A stretch of 64,000 bases of DNA from an uncultured Ruminococcus sp. (GTDB taxonomy: Bacteria; Bacillota; Clostridia; Oscillospirales; Ruminococcaceae), in assembly GCA_910584195.1 (NCBI GenBank), contig CAJTYV010000003.1:124001-188000 (forward strand), written 5' to 3'. Below, in pieces: positions 7,850 through 18,023 of this stretch. The notes below the pieces were generated by a model, which searched no databases, was not told the DNA's origin, and saw only the letters and a program-made list of their open reading frames with translations. The stretch's first letter is position 1, and each line of letters starts with the position of its first letter. The translations under genes were made by a program, and so were the position numbers.

Positions 7850-10795
7850 TTGAAAATCAAACGATTTTGCAGCCGGACAGTATCGGTAATTTTATCATCT
7901 CTGACAGCGTTGACATGTCTGACGATTTCCGCCGATTCTGCCGCAGATACGCCCCCCTACAGTTCTTACAGCCGCGATTATTACTCTATAGAGCATATAG
8001 ATACCGAAATTCCTTCCTACAGTGACTATTACGATACATACGCTTCAGAGAAACGTCCGGATACGGAAATACTTATTGGCGGCGCAAATTACGTTCTTGC
8101 GGAAAGCGGAGAATTTTCCACAGGAAATTATGGCGCAGACGGTGATATACGCGATAATGTCCTTATCTGGAAAAGCGGAAGCGGCAGTATCTCCTATGAA
8201 ATAAATGTTCCTGAAACAGGTATATACTGCATTGAAATGAGCTATTTCCCAATTGAATCAAACAATTCTCATATAGAACTGTCAATGAAAATAGACGGTC
8301 ATACGCCTTATGATACCGCTTCACGCATCACACTCAACAGAGTATGGGTCAACGAAAATGATATTTATACGGATTCACGCGGAAATCAAGTCCGCCCCCC
8401 GCAAATTCAAAAAGGCATGTGGCAGGAAACTGTCCTTGAGGACGTTGACGGTCTTTTCAGCGAACCTCTTATCTTTTATCTTGAAAAAGGGTTTCATAAA
8501 ATCAGCTTCTCCTCCGAACGCGCCGAATTTGCCATTGAGTATCTGAAATTCTTCAATCCCAAAGAACTCCCCTCTTACAGAGATTATAAAAGTTCCGCAA
8601 ACGCACCAGTTTCTGTTAATGCTACGGCATCAAAACTTATTCGCATTGAAGGAGAAGCGGCAAAATACAAGTCTGATCCTACCCTCTATCCAACCTCTGA
8701 TAATTCAAGTTATCTCACTTCACCCTCCGACCCATTAAAATTAGTATACAACACTTTGGGAAGCGGAAACTGGAAAAAAGCTTTACAATCCGTTACATGG
8801 ACGCTCTCGGCTGAGGAAGTCGGAGAAGGAGGCTGGTTCAGACTTGGCATTAAGTCCCGTCAAAATAAAATGAGAGGCTTCTGTTCCAACAGACGCATAT
8901 ATATCAACGGAAAAGTTCCATGCAAAGAGCTTGATCAGGTAAGATTTTTCTACGATAACGACTGGAACGTTGTTACTCCTCAGACATCGGACGGAGAAGA
9001 TATTTATATCTTCCTTGAAGGCGGTATGGAACATACGATAACTATGGAATGCGTTCCCGGCGGAATAGGAAACTCCCTCCGCAGACTGGACGGCGTTGTA
9101 ACAGAACTGAACACATATTACCGCAAAATACTTATGATAACAGGACCGTCTCCCGACCGTTATACTGATTACTATGTACATGAAAAAATACCGGAGCTTA
9201 TTGAAGAATTTAAACGCATTTCAAATGAGCTGAACTCTATACAAGACGAAATAGAAAACTTATCCGGTACGGCAGGCTCTGAGGCGGCAGTTCTTGAAAC
9301 TACAGCTGTCATTCTCGGCAAGTGCGTAAAAAAACCGCTGAAAATACCGTCATATCTCTCGCAGATTCGAGATAATATTGCCTCCGTTTCCGCATGGATA
9401 CACGATTACAGAGATCAGCCGTTAGAACTTGACTACATAGAGCTTGCATCTGCCGACAGAAAATTCACAAACTGCCGCGAAAAGCTGATCAGCTCCGTAA
9501 GCTTCGGCTTAAAGGGATTTTTCGGCTCTTTTTTCGAAGATTATACTACTCTTTCGGATGTCAGCGGCGATGAAGCGATAGATGTATGGGTTTCGCTCGG
9601 ACGCGATCAGGCGCAGATAATTAAAGAAATGACAGAAAATAACTTTATTCCGGAACACAATATCCCAATTTCCGTAAATCTTGTTACAGGCGGAATTGTT
9701 GAAGCAACCTTAGCGGGAAAAGGTCCTGACGCAGCGCTTTTCCTCGGCGGAGAATTTCCCGTTAACCTTGCCTCGCGCGATTTGCTTGTCGACATTTCTC
9801 AATACCCTGATTTTGACGAAATTACTTCCCGTTTCCGTGAAACGGCAATGACTCCGTATGAATACAACGGCGGCACATACGGGCTGCCTGTCAGTCAGAC
9901 GTTTCCCATGATGTTTTACCGAACGGACATTCTTGCGGAGCTGGGTTTCACTTCTCCCCCTGAAACATGGAACGATCTTATAGATATGCTTCCTGCATTA
10001 CAGCGAAATTATATGTCCGTGGGACTTATTCTTCCGTCCGTAAATATCGCTCCGTCAACGGAAGCAGGTCATACGTTCGCTATGCTTCTGCTGCAAAAAG
10101 GAAAAAATTATTACAACGACGAGCTTTCCGCGTCAACCTTTGATTCAACGGAAGCTGTCCAATCGTTTGAGGAGTGGACAGACTTTTACACAAAATACAG
10201 CTTTGTTCAGACATACGATGCTTTCAGCCGTTTCAGGACAGGAGAATATCCTATAGTTATAGCAAATTATACGTTTTACAACCAGCTTGCCGCAGCTTCG
10301 CCCGAAATAAAAGGTCTTTGGAATTTCTGTCAGGTTCCGGGAACCAAAAGAGATGACGGTACGATCTCCCACGCCGCCAATTCAACAGGATCAGGCGCGG
10401 TCATATTCAAACAAGTCAAAAATAAGGAAAATGCATGGGAATTTATTAAATGGTTCACAGATACCGAAACTCAAGTTGAATACGGCGCTCATATAGAAGG
10501 ACTTCTTGGCGTTATGGGACGCTTTGATACGGCAAATACCGAAGCTCTTTCACGTCTTTCATGGTCGGACAGCGAGCTTGAACGCCTTTTTGATCAGCAG
10601 GAGGAGCTTGTGGAAATTCCAATACTTCCGTCATCTTACGCTGTTACAAGAAATATCATGAACGCTTTCAGAGAAACGGTAAACGAGCTTCAGAATCCAC
10701 GCGATACCCTGATATGGTACAACCGTGACATAAACGATGAAATTGCGAGGAAACATGGGACTCTCGGCAGCAGTACCAATGAGGAGGAAAGATGA
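7850..10795 (+). CDS. Very large extracellular solute-binding protein fused to carbohydrate-binding-like domains
   Basis: 981 residues, more than twice the usual length of a binding protein. It has a signal peptide (1-31). A first beta-sandwich domain (about 70-235) opens GGANYVLAESGEFS. A second related one (about 262-430) opens RIEGEAAKY, in the style of CBM6/35-like modules. A helical linker follows (430-570), then a family 1 (MalE-like) binding domain (about 575-965) with GKGPDAALFLGGEF, TYGLPVSQTFPMMFYRTD and AANSTGSGAVIF. The start is TTG at 7850 with GGGGAGG upstream. It is the first gene of the operon and should capture a carbohydrate for the permeases. There is no lipobox, so the protein is either released or anchored by another part. 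Confidence 0.82.
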   Translation: MKIKRFCSRTVSVILSSLTALTCLTISADSAADTPPYSSYSRDYYSIEHIDTEIPSYSDYYDTYASEKRPDTEILIGGANYVLAESGEFSTGNYGADGDIRDNVLIWKSGSGSISYEINVPETGIYCIEMSYFPIESNNSHIELSMKIDGHTPYDTASRITLNRVWVNENDIYTDSRGNQVRPPQIQKGMWQETVLEDVDGLFSEPLIFYLEKGFHKISFSSERAEFAIEYLKFFNPKELPSYRDYKSSANAPVSVNATASKLIRIEGEAAKYKSDPTLYPTSDNSSYLTSPSDPLKLVYNTLGSGNWKKALQSVTWTLSAEEVGEGGWFRLGIKSRQNKMRGFCSNRRIYINGKVPCKELDQVRFFYDNDWNVVTPQTSDGEDIYIFLEGGMEHTITMECVPGGIGNSLRRLDGVVTELNTYYRKILMITGPSPDRYTDYYVHEKIPELIEEFKRISNELNSIQDEIENLSGTAGSEAAVLETTAVILGKCVKKPLKIPSYLSQIRDNIASVSAWIHDYRDQPLELDYIELASADRKFTNCREKLISSVSFGLKGFFGSFFEDYTTLSDVSGDEAIDVWVSLGRDQAQIIKEMTENNFIPEHNIPISVNLVTGGIVEATLAGKGPDAALFLGGEFPVNLASRDLLVDISQYPDFDEITSRFRETAMTPYEYNGGTYGLPVSQTFPMMFYRTDILAELGFTSPPETWNDLIDMLPALQRNYMSVGLILPSVNIAPSTEAGHTFAMLLLQKGKNYYNDELSASTFDSTEAVQSFEEWTDFYTKYSFVQTYDAFSRFRTGEYPIVIANYTFYNQLAAASPEIKGLWNFCQVPGTKRDDGTISHAANSTGSGAVIFKQVKNKENAWEFIKWFTDTETQVEYGAHIEGLLGVMGRFDTANTEALSRLSWSDSELERLFDQQEELVEIPILPSSYAVTRNIMNAFRETVNELQNPRDTLIWYNRDINDEIARKHGTLGSSTNEEER

Positions 10796-10796
10796 T

Positions 10797-11738
10797 ATGG
10801 CTCGCATTGCAGTTGAGGACATAGGAAAACGCACAAAAAAAGAGAAGCGTATCATGATTTGGCGCTCTGTAAAGAAGAACAAAACATGCTATGCCATGCT
10901 CGCACCTTTCATGATATTTTTTATTTTATTTACCGTAATTCCCGTTGTAATGTCACTGCCTGTAAGCTTTACGGATTTCAATATGGCACAAACGCCTAAA
11001 TTTGTAGGTCTTTCAAATTATACCTCTCTTTTTCTTTCCGATAAAATTTTCATGAGATCAATAAGAGTTACGATAATTTTTGCACTTTTCACCGGTCCTG
11101 TCAGCTACGTAATGTGCTTTCTGCTTGCATGGCTTATAAACGAGCTTCATCCAAAGCTGAAAACGATTTTCACCCTTATATTTTACATTCCGTCCATAGC
11201 CAATATATATACGGTGTGGCAGCTTATTTTCAGCGGCGATATGAACGGCTATGTAAATTCTTTTCTTATTAATCTGGGACTTATCAACGCTCCCATCCAA
11301 TGGCTTACAGATGCAAAATATATCTTAGGAGTATGCATAGTCGTACAGCTCTGGATCTCTCTTGGAGCAGGCTTTCTTGCGCTGCGTGCAGGCTTTCAGA
11401 ATATCGACCGTTCCATGTACGAAGTAGGCGCTATAGAGGGGATCAGTACGCGCTGGCAGGAGCTTATCTACATAGTTATACCGTCAATGGGTCCTCAGCT
11501 TATGTTTGCCGCTGTTATGCAGATCGTAAGCTCCTTTACGGCAGGAACCGCCGCACAGAATTTAGTCGGTTTTCCCAGCACCGACTATAAGGCTCACACA
11601 TTAATGACACATGCTTACGACTACGGCTGGGTACGTTACGAAATGGGCTATGCTTCGGCAATATGTATGATCCTTTTCGTTCTGATGTTCCTGTGCAGCA
11701 AGCTGATAAACAGGGTTCTAAGCAAATATATTGATTAA
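10797..11738 (+). CDS. Sugar ABC transporter permease, MalF-like (first pair)
   Basis: 313 residues with six predicted membrane helices. The permease EAA loop reads YEVGAIEGISTRWQELIYIV near residue 215. It begins at ATG 10797, one base after the stop of the binding protein, with GAGGAGG upstream. It pairs with the following MalG-like gene. The substrate is unknown but probably an oligosaccharide. An earlier in-frame ATG at 10737 would overlap the binding protein by 59 bases and lacks a ribosome site, so it was not used. Confidence 0.85.
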   Translation: MARIAVEDIGKRTKKEKRIMIWRSVKKNKTCYAMLAPFMIFFILFTVIPVVMSLPVSFTDFNMAQTPKFVGLSNYTSLFLSDKIFMRSIRVTIIFALFTGPVSYVMCFLLAWLINELHPKLKTIFTLIFYIPSIANIYTVWQLIFSGDMNGYVNSFLINLGLINAPIQWLTDAKYILGVCIVVQLWISLGAGFLALRAGFQNIDRSMYEVGAIEGISTRWQELIYIVIPSMGPQLMFAAVMQIVSSFTAGTAAQNLVGFPSTDYKAHTLMTHAYDYGWVRYEMGYASAICMILFVLMFLCSKLINRVLSKYID

Positions 11739-11750
11739 GGAGGCGAAATA

Positions 11751-12629
11751 ATGGCTGGAGCCGATCCTATAAAGCTTAAAGCTTCAAACAAACAGGCAGG
11801 CAGAAAGCCGGGCGGAACTGCCGCTATATTCGTATTTCTCCTTATTATTGGAATTTTTATGCTTCTGCCGATATATCTTACCGTTATAATGTCAATAAAG
11901 CCTGTTGAGGAGCTTTTTATATTTCCTCCGAAGCTCTATGCAATGAGACCTACCCTGTCCAATTTCAGCGATATGTTCGATGCGCTCAAAAGCAGCCGCG
12001 TACCGTTTTCAAGATATGTGTTCAACTCGGTTGCGGTCACGGTATCGGTAACGTTTATGCAGTGCATTTTCGCTTCAATGGCAGCATTCGTATTGGCAAA
12101 GTGCAGATTTCCCGGAGGAAAGATAATCAACAGTATTATCGTTGTTTCGCTGCTTTACCAAAGCAATGTTATTTATATTATGCAGTATATGTTAATGTCT
12201 AAAATGGGAATTATAGATACTCCTCTTGCCCTGATACTTCCCTCCGCGGCTTCCCCTCTGGGGCTTTTCCTTATGAGACAATCTATAAGCCAAGTCCCCG
12301 ACGCCATGATAGAGGCGGCTAAAGTAGACGGCGCAGGACTTTTCCGTATCTGCTGGCAGATAGTTATGCCAAATCAGAAGCCCGCTCTTATGACGCTTAT
12401 TATTTTTGCATTTCAAGCCTCATGGAACATGCAGTCGGGTACATTGGTATTTCAGGAACAGTACAAAACGCTTCCAACCGTCGCTGCACAAACGGCGGCT
12501 TCGGGACTTGCACGCGCGGGAGTCGCTATGTCTGCGGCTGTGTTCATGCTCGTTCCTCCGATAATAGTATTCATGCTCGCTCAGCGGCATGTCATCGAAA
12601 CTATGGCGCATTCCGGCATAAAAGATTAG
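11751..12629 (+). CDS. Sugar ABC transporter permease, MalG-like (first pair)
   Basis: 292 residues with six predicted membrane helices. The EAA loop is IEAAKVDGAGLFRICWQIVM near residue 185. It starts 12 bases after the MalF-like gene with AAGGAGGCG upstream. It forms the inner-membrane channel with its neighbour; the ATPase is not encoded in the operon. Confidence 0.85.
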   Translation: MAGADPIKLKASNKQAGRKPGGTAAIFVFLLIIGIFMLLPIYLTVIMSIKPVEELFIFPPKLYAMRPTLSNFSDMFDALKSSRVPFSRYVFNSVAVTVSVTFMQCIFASMAAFVLAKCRFPGGKIINSIIVVSLLYQSNVIYIMQYMLMSKMGIIDTPLALILPSAASPLGLFLMRQSISQVPDAMIEAAKVDGAGLFRICWQIVMPNQKPALMTLIIFAFQASWNMQSGTLVFQEQYKTLPTVAAQTAASGLARAGVAMSAAVFMLVPPIIVFMLAQRHVIETMAHSGIKD

Positions 12630-12640
12630 GAGGAACAGCA

Positions 12641-14155
12641 ATGAAAAAAAATCTGCTCAATCTTGCTGTCCCCATACTTTCCGCGGTTCTTATAAGCGTC
12701 AGTTTAACAGTATCCGACGTTTCAGCAGCCGAACCATATGACGTTTACAACTACGACCGCTGGGGTGACGCTATTCCCTCGCAGGCAGGCTACATAGCGG
12801 AACGCGCCGTTTCGGGCTTCGATTTAGGAATAGGAGCAATGGACACCCCTTCGGATATTTTCTTTGCCTTTGATGACAATTTTTATATCGCTGATACGGG
12901 TAATAATCGAATTATCGCAGTAAACGGAGAGTTTGACAATGTTGTCAGGATCTATGACAGCTTCAAAATGCCGGACGGCACTGAAACCGCTTTGAAAAAG
13001 CCTATGGGAATATACGTTTCAGAAGAAAGTCAGCTCATGTACATCGCCGATAACGAAAATTCACGGGTTCTCATATGCGACCTTGACGGAAACGCAGTAA
13101 GCGAAATAACCAAACCTGCCTCAGGGGTTTACGGTCAAAAGCGTACATTCCTCCCTCAGCGAGTTATCGCGGATAAGGCAGGCAACGTATACGTAGTTCT
13201 CAACAATATCACTACAGGCGCAGCCATGTTCAGTCCGGACGGAGAATTTACGGGATTTTACGGCGCAAACCGTGTTCAGCCAACAGCCGAGATCATCGGA
13301 AATTTCTTTTCAAACATTTTCATGTCCGAAAAAAAACGAGCAAGGCGTGTGAGAAACGTTCCCACGGGCATCACAAGCTTTGATATTGACGGCGATTTTA
13401 TTTTCACCTGCACCTCATCGTCAACTCAGACTACAGACATTGTAAAAAAACTCAATGCTGCCGGACACAACATTTTTGCCAATATGGAGCTTGCTTTCGG
13501 AGACTACACGCCCATGTACGACACCTCGCAGAATAAACTGCTTGCCCCTGCCATCGTGGATATCGACATTGCGGAGGACGGCAATATAAACTGCCTTGAT
13601 CTTACTACGGGACGTATTTTCCAGTATGACGAGGACTGTAATCTGCTGTTTATCACAGGCACGAAATCCAATCAGCTCGGCGGATTTAAGCAGCCTTCCG
13701 CTCTCGAAACAAGAGACAATAAACTTTATGTAACAGACGTTTTAAAAGATACGATAACGATCTTTACAGAGACTGAGTTCGGCAAAACAGTACACGAAGC
13801 CTCGGCGCTCCATAACAGCGGATACTACGAGGAAGCTCTTGAACCATGGCTGGAGGTTCTGAAACGTGACGGAAACTACCGACGGGCATATCTCGGCGTT
13901 GCGGCGGCAAAGCTCCGCGCAGGGGAATACAAAGAAGCTATGAAGTACGCCAAGCTTGCTGACGCCGGCGAAATTTACAACAAAGCTTTTGAAGGCTGGC
14001 GAATGAACTTTGTCAAAAAAAATTTTGAAGTTATTGTTGCAGCCGTAATTATTATTATTATTGCATCGGCTGCGATCAAATATAAATTGAAAAAACAACG
14101 TGCCGGGCTTGCGGCGAATAAACCGAATGATAAAGCAAAAACGACAAAATCGTGA
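12641..14155 (+). CDS. Exported NHL-repeat protein with TPR segment and C-terminal membrane anchor
   Basis: 504 residues. It has a signal peptide (about 1-29). NHL-type beta-propeller blades span about 60-375 (for example FYIADTGNNRIIAV, MYIADNENSRVLICD, KLYVTDVLKDTITIF). A TPR-like helical hairpin covers about 385-450 (ALHNSGYYEEALEPWLEVLK and ACL-like helix GEYKEAMKYAKLAD). One membrane helix lies near 465-485, with a Lys-rich cytoplasmic tail. The start ATG at 12641 follows AGGAGGAACAGC. Its place between permeases and the Yip1-like gene suggests an accessory surface receptor or assembly factor of the transporter; the molecular role is unknown. Confidence 0.78.
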   Translation: MKKNLLNLAVPILSAVLISVSLTVSDVSAAEPYDVYNYDRWGDAIPSQAGYIAERAVSGFDLGIGAMDTPSDIFFAFDDNFYIADTGNNRIIAVNGEFDNVVRIYDSFKMPDGTETALKKPMGIYVSEESQLMYIADNENSRVLICDLDGNAVSEITKPASGVYGQKRTFLPQRVIADKAGNVYVVLNNITTGAAMFSPDGEFTGFYGANRVQPTAEIIGNFFSNIFMSEKKRARRVRNVPTGITSFDIDGDFIFTCTSSSTQTTDIVKKLNAAGHNIFANMELAFGDYTPMYDTSQNKLLAPAIVDIDIAEDGNINCLDLTTGRIFQYDEDCNLLFITGTKSNQLGGFKQPSALETRDNKLYVTDVLKDTITIFTETEFGKTVHEASALHNSGYYEEALEPWLEVLKRDGNYRRAYLGVAAAKLRAGEYKEAMKYAKLADAGEIYNKAFEGWRMNFVKKNFEVIVAAVIIIIIASAAIKYKLKKQRAGLAANKPNDKAKTTKS

Positions 14156-14169
14156 AAGAGGGATCGGCT

Positions 14170-14799
14170 ATGATGGAGCTTAAACCCATACAATGGGTAA
14201 GACATACGGTTACTCACCCCGCAGAGGGCTTCGAGGACATGCGCTGGAAAAAATCCGGTTCTCTGAAAATAGCTTTTTTCATAGTATTTTTGCTGTTCCT
14301 CGCACAAATAGCATGCGACAGACTCTATGGATTTCAGTTTTTTACAACATATGATAAAATGTTTAACATATTCCCGTACATTATTCGAAGCTTTGTTCTT
14401 TTCGGCACATGGGTAATCGGGAACTGGTCGGTATGTACCCTGCTTGACGGCGAGGGTACAATGAAAAACATCTGCATATATAGTTCTTACGCACTTGTGC
14501 CGTACATTTTGCAGATGCTTCTGAACACTTTCCTTTCTCACTTTCTTATTCGTGACGAATTCGTATTTTTACAGATGATACAGATAATCGGCACTGTCTG
14601 GACTGCCGTACTGCTGTTTTCAGCAATAAAATCCGTACACCAATATTCGTTTATAAAGACCGTTTTAGCCATACTGCTGACTATTGCCGCAATGTTAATT
14701 ATGCTGTTTCTGCTCGTTCTGCTTCTGTCCCTGATACAGCAGATATACATATTCTTCTCAACAATATACACCGAAATATCTTATCGGATAAGAACATGA
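14170..14799 (+). CDS. Yip1-family integral membrane protein
   Basis: 209 residues with five predicted membrane helices, in the Yip1 domain pattern. An N-terminal HPAEGFEDMRWKK motif precedes the first helix, and W.IGNWSVCTLLDGEGT lies in the loop. It starts at ATG 14170 after AAAGAGGG, 14 bases past the NHL stop. Yip1-like genes often sit in bacterial sugar-transport operons next to NHL and DUF5696 genes (knowledge of similar clusters). The function is unknown. Confidence 0.75.
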   Translation: MMELKPIQWVRHTVTHPAEGFEDMRWKKSGSLKIAFFIVFLLFLAQIACDRLYGFQFFTTYDKMFNIFPYIIRSFVLFGTWVIGNWSVCTLLDGEGTMKNICIYSSYALVPYILQMLLNTFLSHFLIRDEFVFLQMIQIIGTVWTAVLLFSAIKSVHQYSFIKTVLAILLTIAAMLIMLFLLVLLLSLIQQIYIFFSTIYTEISYRIRT

Positions 14800-14814
14800 A
14801 CGGAGGTGCGGAAC

Positions 14815-17076
14815 ATGGGAAACAAAATAAAAAGAGTTTTTTTCTGCTTTTTGACTTCATCGATACTTATTCTTTTGCCAAGCGCCTTTGCAGCCACTGA
14901 AAAATTTCCGGCAGAGGCTCCGCCAAAAGCGCTCCCGGAAACTCCCGAAAAAACCGCAGTGTCCGATGAACCGCTTACATACAGAATATGCGCCGAAAAC
15001 AAAAGCTTCAAACTGCTTGTGGACGACCGCCTCGGAAACATCGGAATCGAAAATAAAGAAACAGGCTATATCTGGTGGTCGTCCCCTCTCGGAGCAGCAC
15101 AGGACAAAATAGCCACACCTCTTCTTATAGACGAGCTGCGTTCATCAAATATGGTTACTTACGGTATTCCAGCCAAACGGTCTACAGATACTCTGCGCTC
15201 TGGCACGAACGACTGCGACATTTCTGTCAGCGACATTCAAAACGGCGTAAAAATAAACTATAAATACGCCAAAGGCTTCGAATACCCCGTTGAATACACT
15301 CTTGAGGAGGATCATATAAAAGCAAGTCTCAAAGTCAGCGAAATCAAAGAAACAAACGCTGAAAATATCGTTACCGAAATAACGATCATGAAAAGCTTCG
15401 GCGCTGCTGACGACAAAGAGGAGGGATATTTTATTATTCCGGACGGAAGCGGCGCCCTTGTCCGCTTTAACAATAATAAAACGACTGATGCAAACGCTTA
15501 CTCTCAAAGTGTATATGGCAGAAATATTACCGCAGTTCCTGCAAACAAAGGGACTGTTACCGAACAGATATATCTTCCTATGTACGGTATAGTCAAAAAA
15601 GACAACGCCATGGTAGTCATTGCTTCAAAGGGAGATTCCAACGCCTATATTTCCGCATATGTATCGGGGCAATCTAACAGCAGCTACAACATGTGCAATT
15701 TCACTTTTGTATTGAGAGAAAGCGATAATTTTTACATGTCAGGCAACAGCAGCGACAAGTTTACCGTTTTTGAAAGCGGAAACATAAAGTCGGACGATAT
15801 TGAACTGCTTTACTATCCTATTGCAAAAAAAGATGCAGATTACGTGGACGCGGCGGAATGCTACAGAAACTACCTGATAAAAAATAAGGGACTTACAAAA
15901 AAAACTACCACTGACAGCTCGCAAATGTATGTTTCACTTTACGGCGGAACACAAAAGAAAAAGCCTGTATTTGGCATTCCGGTAACTATGAAACAGACCG
16001 TGACAAAGTATGACGAAGCTGTCAAAATACTTTCCGAGCTAAAAGACAGCGGTGCGGATAACATTGCAGTCTCCTACAAAAACTGGACGGACGACGGCAT
16101 ATGCGGCAAAATTGACACCGCTACCGAGCCGTCGGGGAAACTGGGCGGAAAGACCGAATTTACAAAACTGACCGAATATATAATCGAAAACAGCTTTGAA
16201 CTTTATCCTGTTTCCGATAACATAACTTTCTATTCGGGAAACGGTTACAATTCTTTCAGTGATACCTGCGTAAGAGTTTCCGGCTCGTATTCACGAATTG
16301 TCAGCTATGACCTCGCTTACGGAGTTCCGAACGGCTTAAAGAAAAATATGTCGCTGCTCTCGCCAGGCAGTTTCAGCGATATATGCGGTGAAATTGCCGA
16401 AAACTACGAAGATGCCGGTTTGAACGGCGTATCCGTCGGCAGCATGACGGCCTCGCTTTACGGTGACTACGGGAAAAATAAGATCTCACGGTTTAAGGCT
16501 ATGGAACTGGCGGAGGAAAGCTTCAAAAAACTTTCGGAAAGTCTGGAAAATGGTATTATTGCCGATTCAGCCAACGCATACGCTCTCCCATATGTAAACC
16601 ATATTACAAATATACCGATGTCCTCCAGCCGCTTTGATATTTTTAATGAGGATATTCCTTTTTATCAAATGGTTATACACGGACTTGTGCCGTATTCTAC
16701 TACTGCGATCAATGCAGACGCCGACTCCGCAACCTTGCTTCTTATGGCTGCTGCAACGGGAAGTCTGCTTAACTACGATTTGATATACGAAGAAACAAGC
16801 GTACTGAAGGATACCGATTTTGACATATATTACTATGCAAACTACGCTAACTGGACAGAAACAGCGGCTTCCGAATACCAATTGCTTAAACCCATATACT
16901 CGGACATTGCCGAAGCTGTAATAACAGGTTATGACATTGAAAACAATGGAAAAAATATAACTGCGGTCTACTCCAACGGCTCAGTTGTAAAGGTAGATTT
17001 TGAGAACAGAACAATAGAGTTCAACGGTCATATGATCGAACTTTCCGAAGCCGAGAAAGGAGGCATCAGATTCTGA
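14815..17076 (+). CDS. DUF5696-family exported protein
   Basis: 753 residues with a signal peptide (about 1-26). An N-terminal beta-rich region (about 55-360) contains IGIENKETGYIWWSSPLG and FIIPDGSGALVRFNN. A C-terminal alpha/beta region (about 385-740) contains IPFYQMVIHGLVPYSTTAIN. The general layout recalls the TIM-barrel families GH101/GH129, but I cannot show catalytic residues, so hydrolase activity is only a hypothesis. The start ATG follows GGAGGTG. The final bases overlap the ATG of the next permease (TGATG). DUF5696 proteins commonly sit beside two permease genes, as here. Confidence 0.75.
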   Translation: MGNKIKRVFFCFLTSSILILLPSAFAATEKFPAEAPPKALPETPEKTAVSDEPLTYRICAENKSFKLLVDDRLGNIGIENKETGYIWWSSPLGAAQDKIATPLLIDELRSSNMVTYGIPAKRSTDTLRSGTNDCDISVSDIQNGVKINYKYAKGFEYPVEYTLEEDHIKASLKVSEIKETNAENIVTEITIMKSFGAADDKEEGYFIIPDGSGALVRFNNNKTTDANAYSQSVYGRNITAVPANKGTVTEQIYLPMYGIVKKDNAMVVIASKGDSNAYISAYVSGQSNSSYNMCNFTFVLRESDNFYMSGNSSDKFTVFESGNIKSDDIELLYYPIAKKDADYVDAAECYRNYLIKNKGLTKKTTTDSSQMYVSLYGGTQKKKPVFGIPVTMKQTVTKYDEAVKILSELKDSGADNIAVSYKNWTDDGICGKIDTATEPSGKLGGKTEFTKLTEYIIENSFELYPVSDNITFYSGNGYNSFSDTCVRVSGSYSRIVSYDLAYGVPNGLKKNMSLLSPGSFSDICGEIAENYEDAGLNGVSVGSMTASLYGDYGKNKISRFKAMELAEESFKKLSESLENGIIADSANAYALPYVNHITNIPMSSSRFDIFNEDIPFYQMVIHGLVPYSTTAINADADSATLLLMAAATGSLLNYDLIYEETSVLKDTDFDIYYYANYANWTETAASEYQLLKPIYSDIAEAVITGYDIENNGKNITAVYSNGSVVKVDFENRTIEFNGHMIELSEAEKGGIRF

Positions 17077-18008
17077 TGACTGAAAAAAAAAACGAAAAAA
17101 TATCCGCCGGGCGTTCATGGCTTTCCTATGAAAAAAGAAAAAGTCTTTACGGCTACGGATTTCTGGGACTTTGGATAATCGGCACACTGATATTCTTCCT
17201 CATTCCGCTGATAAAATCGCTTATATGGTCTTTTTGTGATGTCACGATCGACACGGGCAGCGTCTCACTGAAATGGGTAGGTCTGAAGAATTTCGATTAC
17301 GCTCTTACCACAGATCCCAAATATACGAAATACCTTGGAGATATGCTTCTCGAAACACTATGGAAAACTCCGCTTGTGGTAATTTGCTCACTGTTTATTG
17401 CAGTTATCCTTAATCAAAAATTCAAGGGCAGAACTCTTGCAAGAGCCATATTTTTTCTGCCTGTCATAATCGCTACAGGTCCCGTATACGCTGTTATAAG
17501 CGGCGATATAGCTTCTACCGGCAATACCGGCGCGGCACAGTTTTCCACCATGTTTTCAACCGATATGGTCGGAGAGCTGCTTCAATTTTTGGGTATTTAC
17601 AGTCTCAGCGAAAATATGGGAACAATAATATCAACGTTATCCGATAACATTTTCGGAATCGTATGGGCGAGCGGCATTCAGATACTCATTTTCCTTGCAG
17701 CGCTGCAAAACATACCTCCGTCGGCAAAAGAAGCGGCTCGGATAGAGGGCGCGACAGCCTGGGAATATTTCTGGAAAATAATATTCCCGAATGTAAGTCC
17801 GTTTATCCTTGCAAACCTGATATTCACACTTATAGATTCATTTACCAGTCCCACAAATACAGTAATGAAGCGAATTCTCTCTTTGCGGGACGACTTCCGA
17901 TTCGGCGTTATTTCGTCAATGGCATGGATATATTTTGGCATCATACTTGCAGCTGTCGGCATTATATCATTCGCAGTAAACAAATTTATTTATTACGAAA
18001 CAGATTAA
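17076..18008 (+). CDS. Sugar ABC transporter permease, MalF-like (second pair)
   Basis: 310 residues with six predicted membrane helices. The EAA loop is KEAARIEGATAWEYFWKIIF near residue 220. Its ATG shares one base with the DUF5696 stop, so translation is probably coupled. It is the first member of a second permease pair in the same operon, which has only one binding protein. Confidence 0.85.
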   Translation: MTEKKNEKISAGRSWLSYEKRKSLYGYGFLGLWIIGTLIFFLIPLIKSLIWSFCDVTIDTGSVSLKWVGLKNFDYALTTDPKYTKYLGDMLLETLWKTPLVVICSLFIAVILNQKFKGRTLARAIFFLPVIIATGPVYAVISGDIASTGNTGAAQFSTMFSTDMVGELLQFLGIYSLSENMGTIISTLSDNIFGIVWASGIQILIFLAALQNIPPSAKEAARIEGATAWEYFWKIIFPNVSPFILANLIFTLIDSFTSPTNTVMKRILSLRDDFRFGVISSMAWIYFGIILAAVGIISFAVNKFIYYETD

Positions 18009-18023
18009 GGGGGTGCGGCTTAA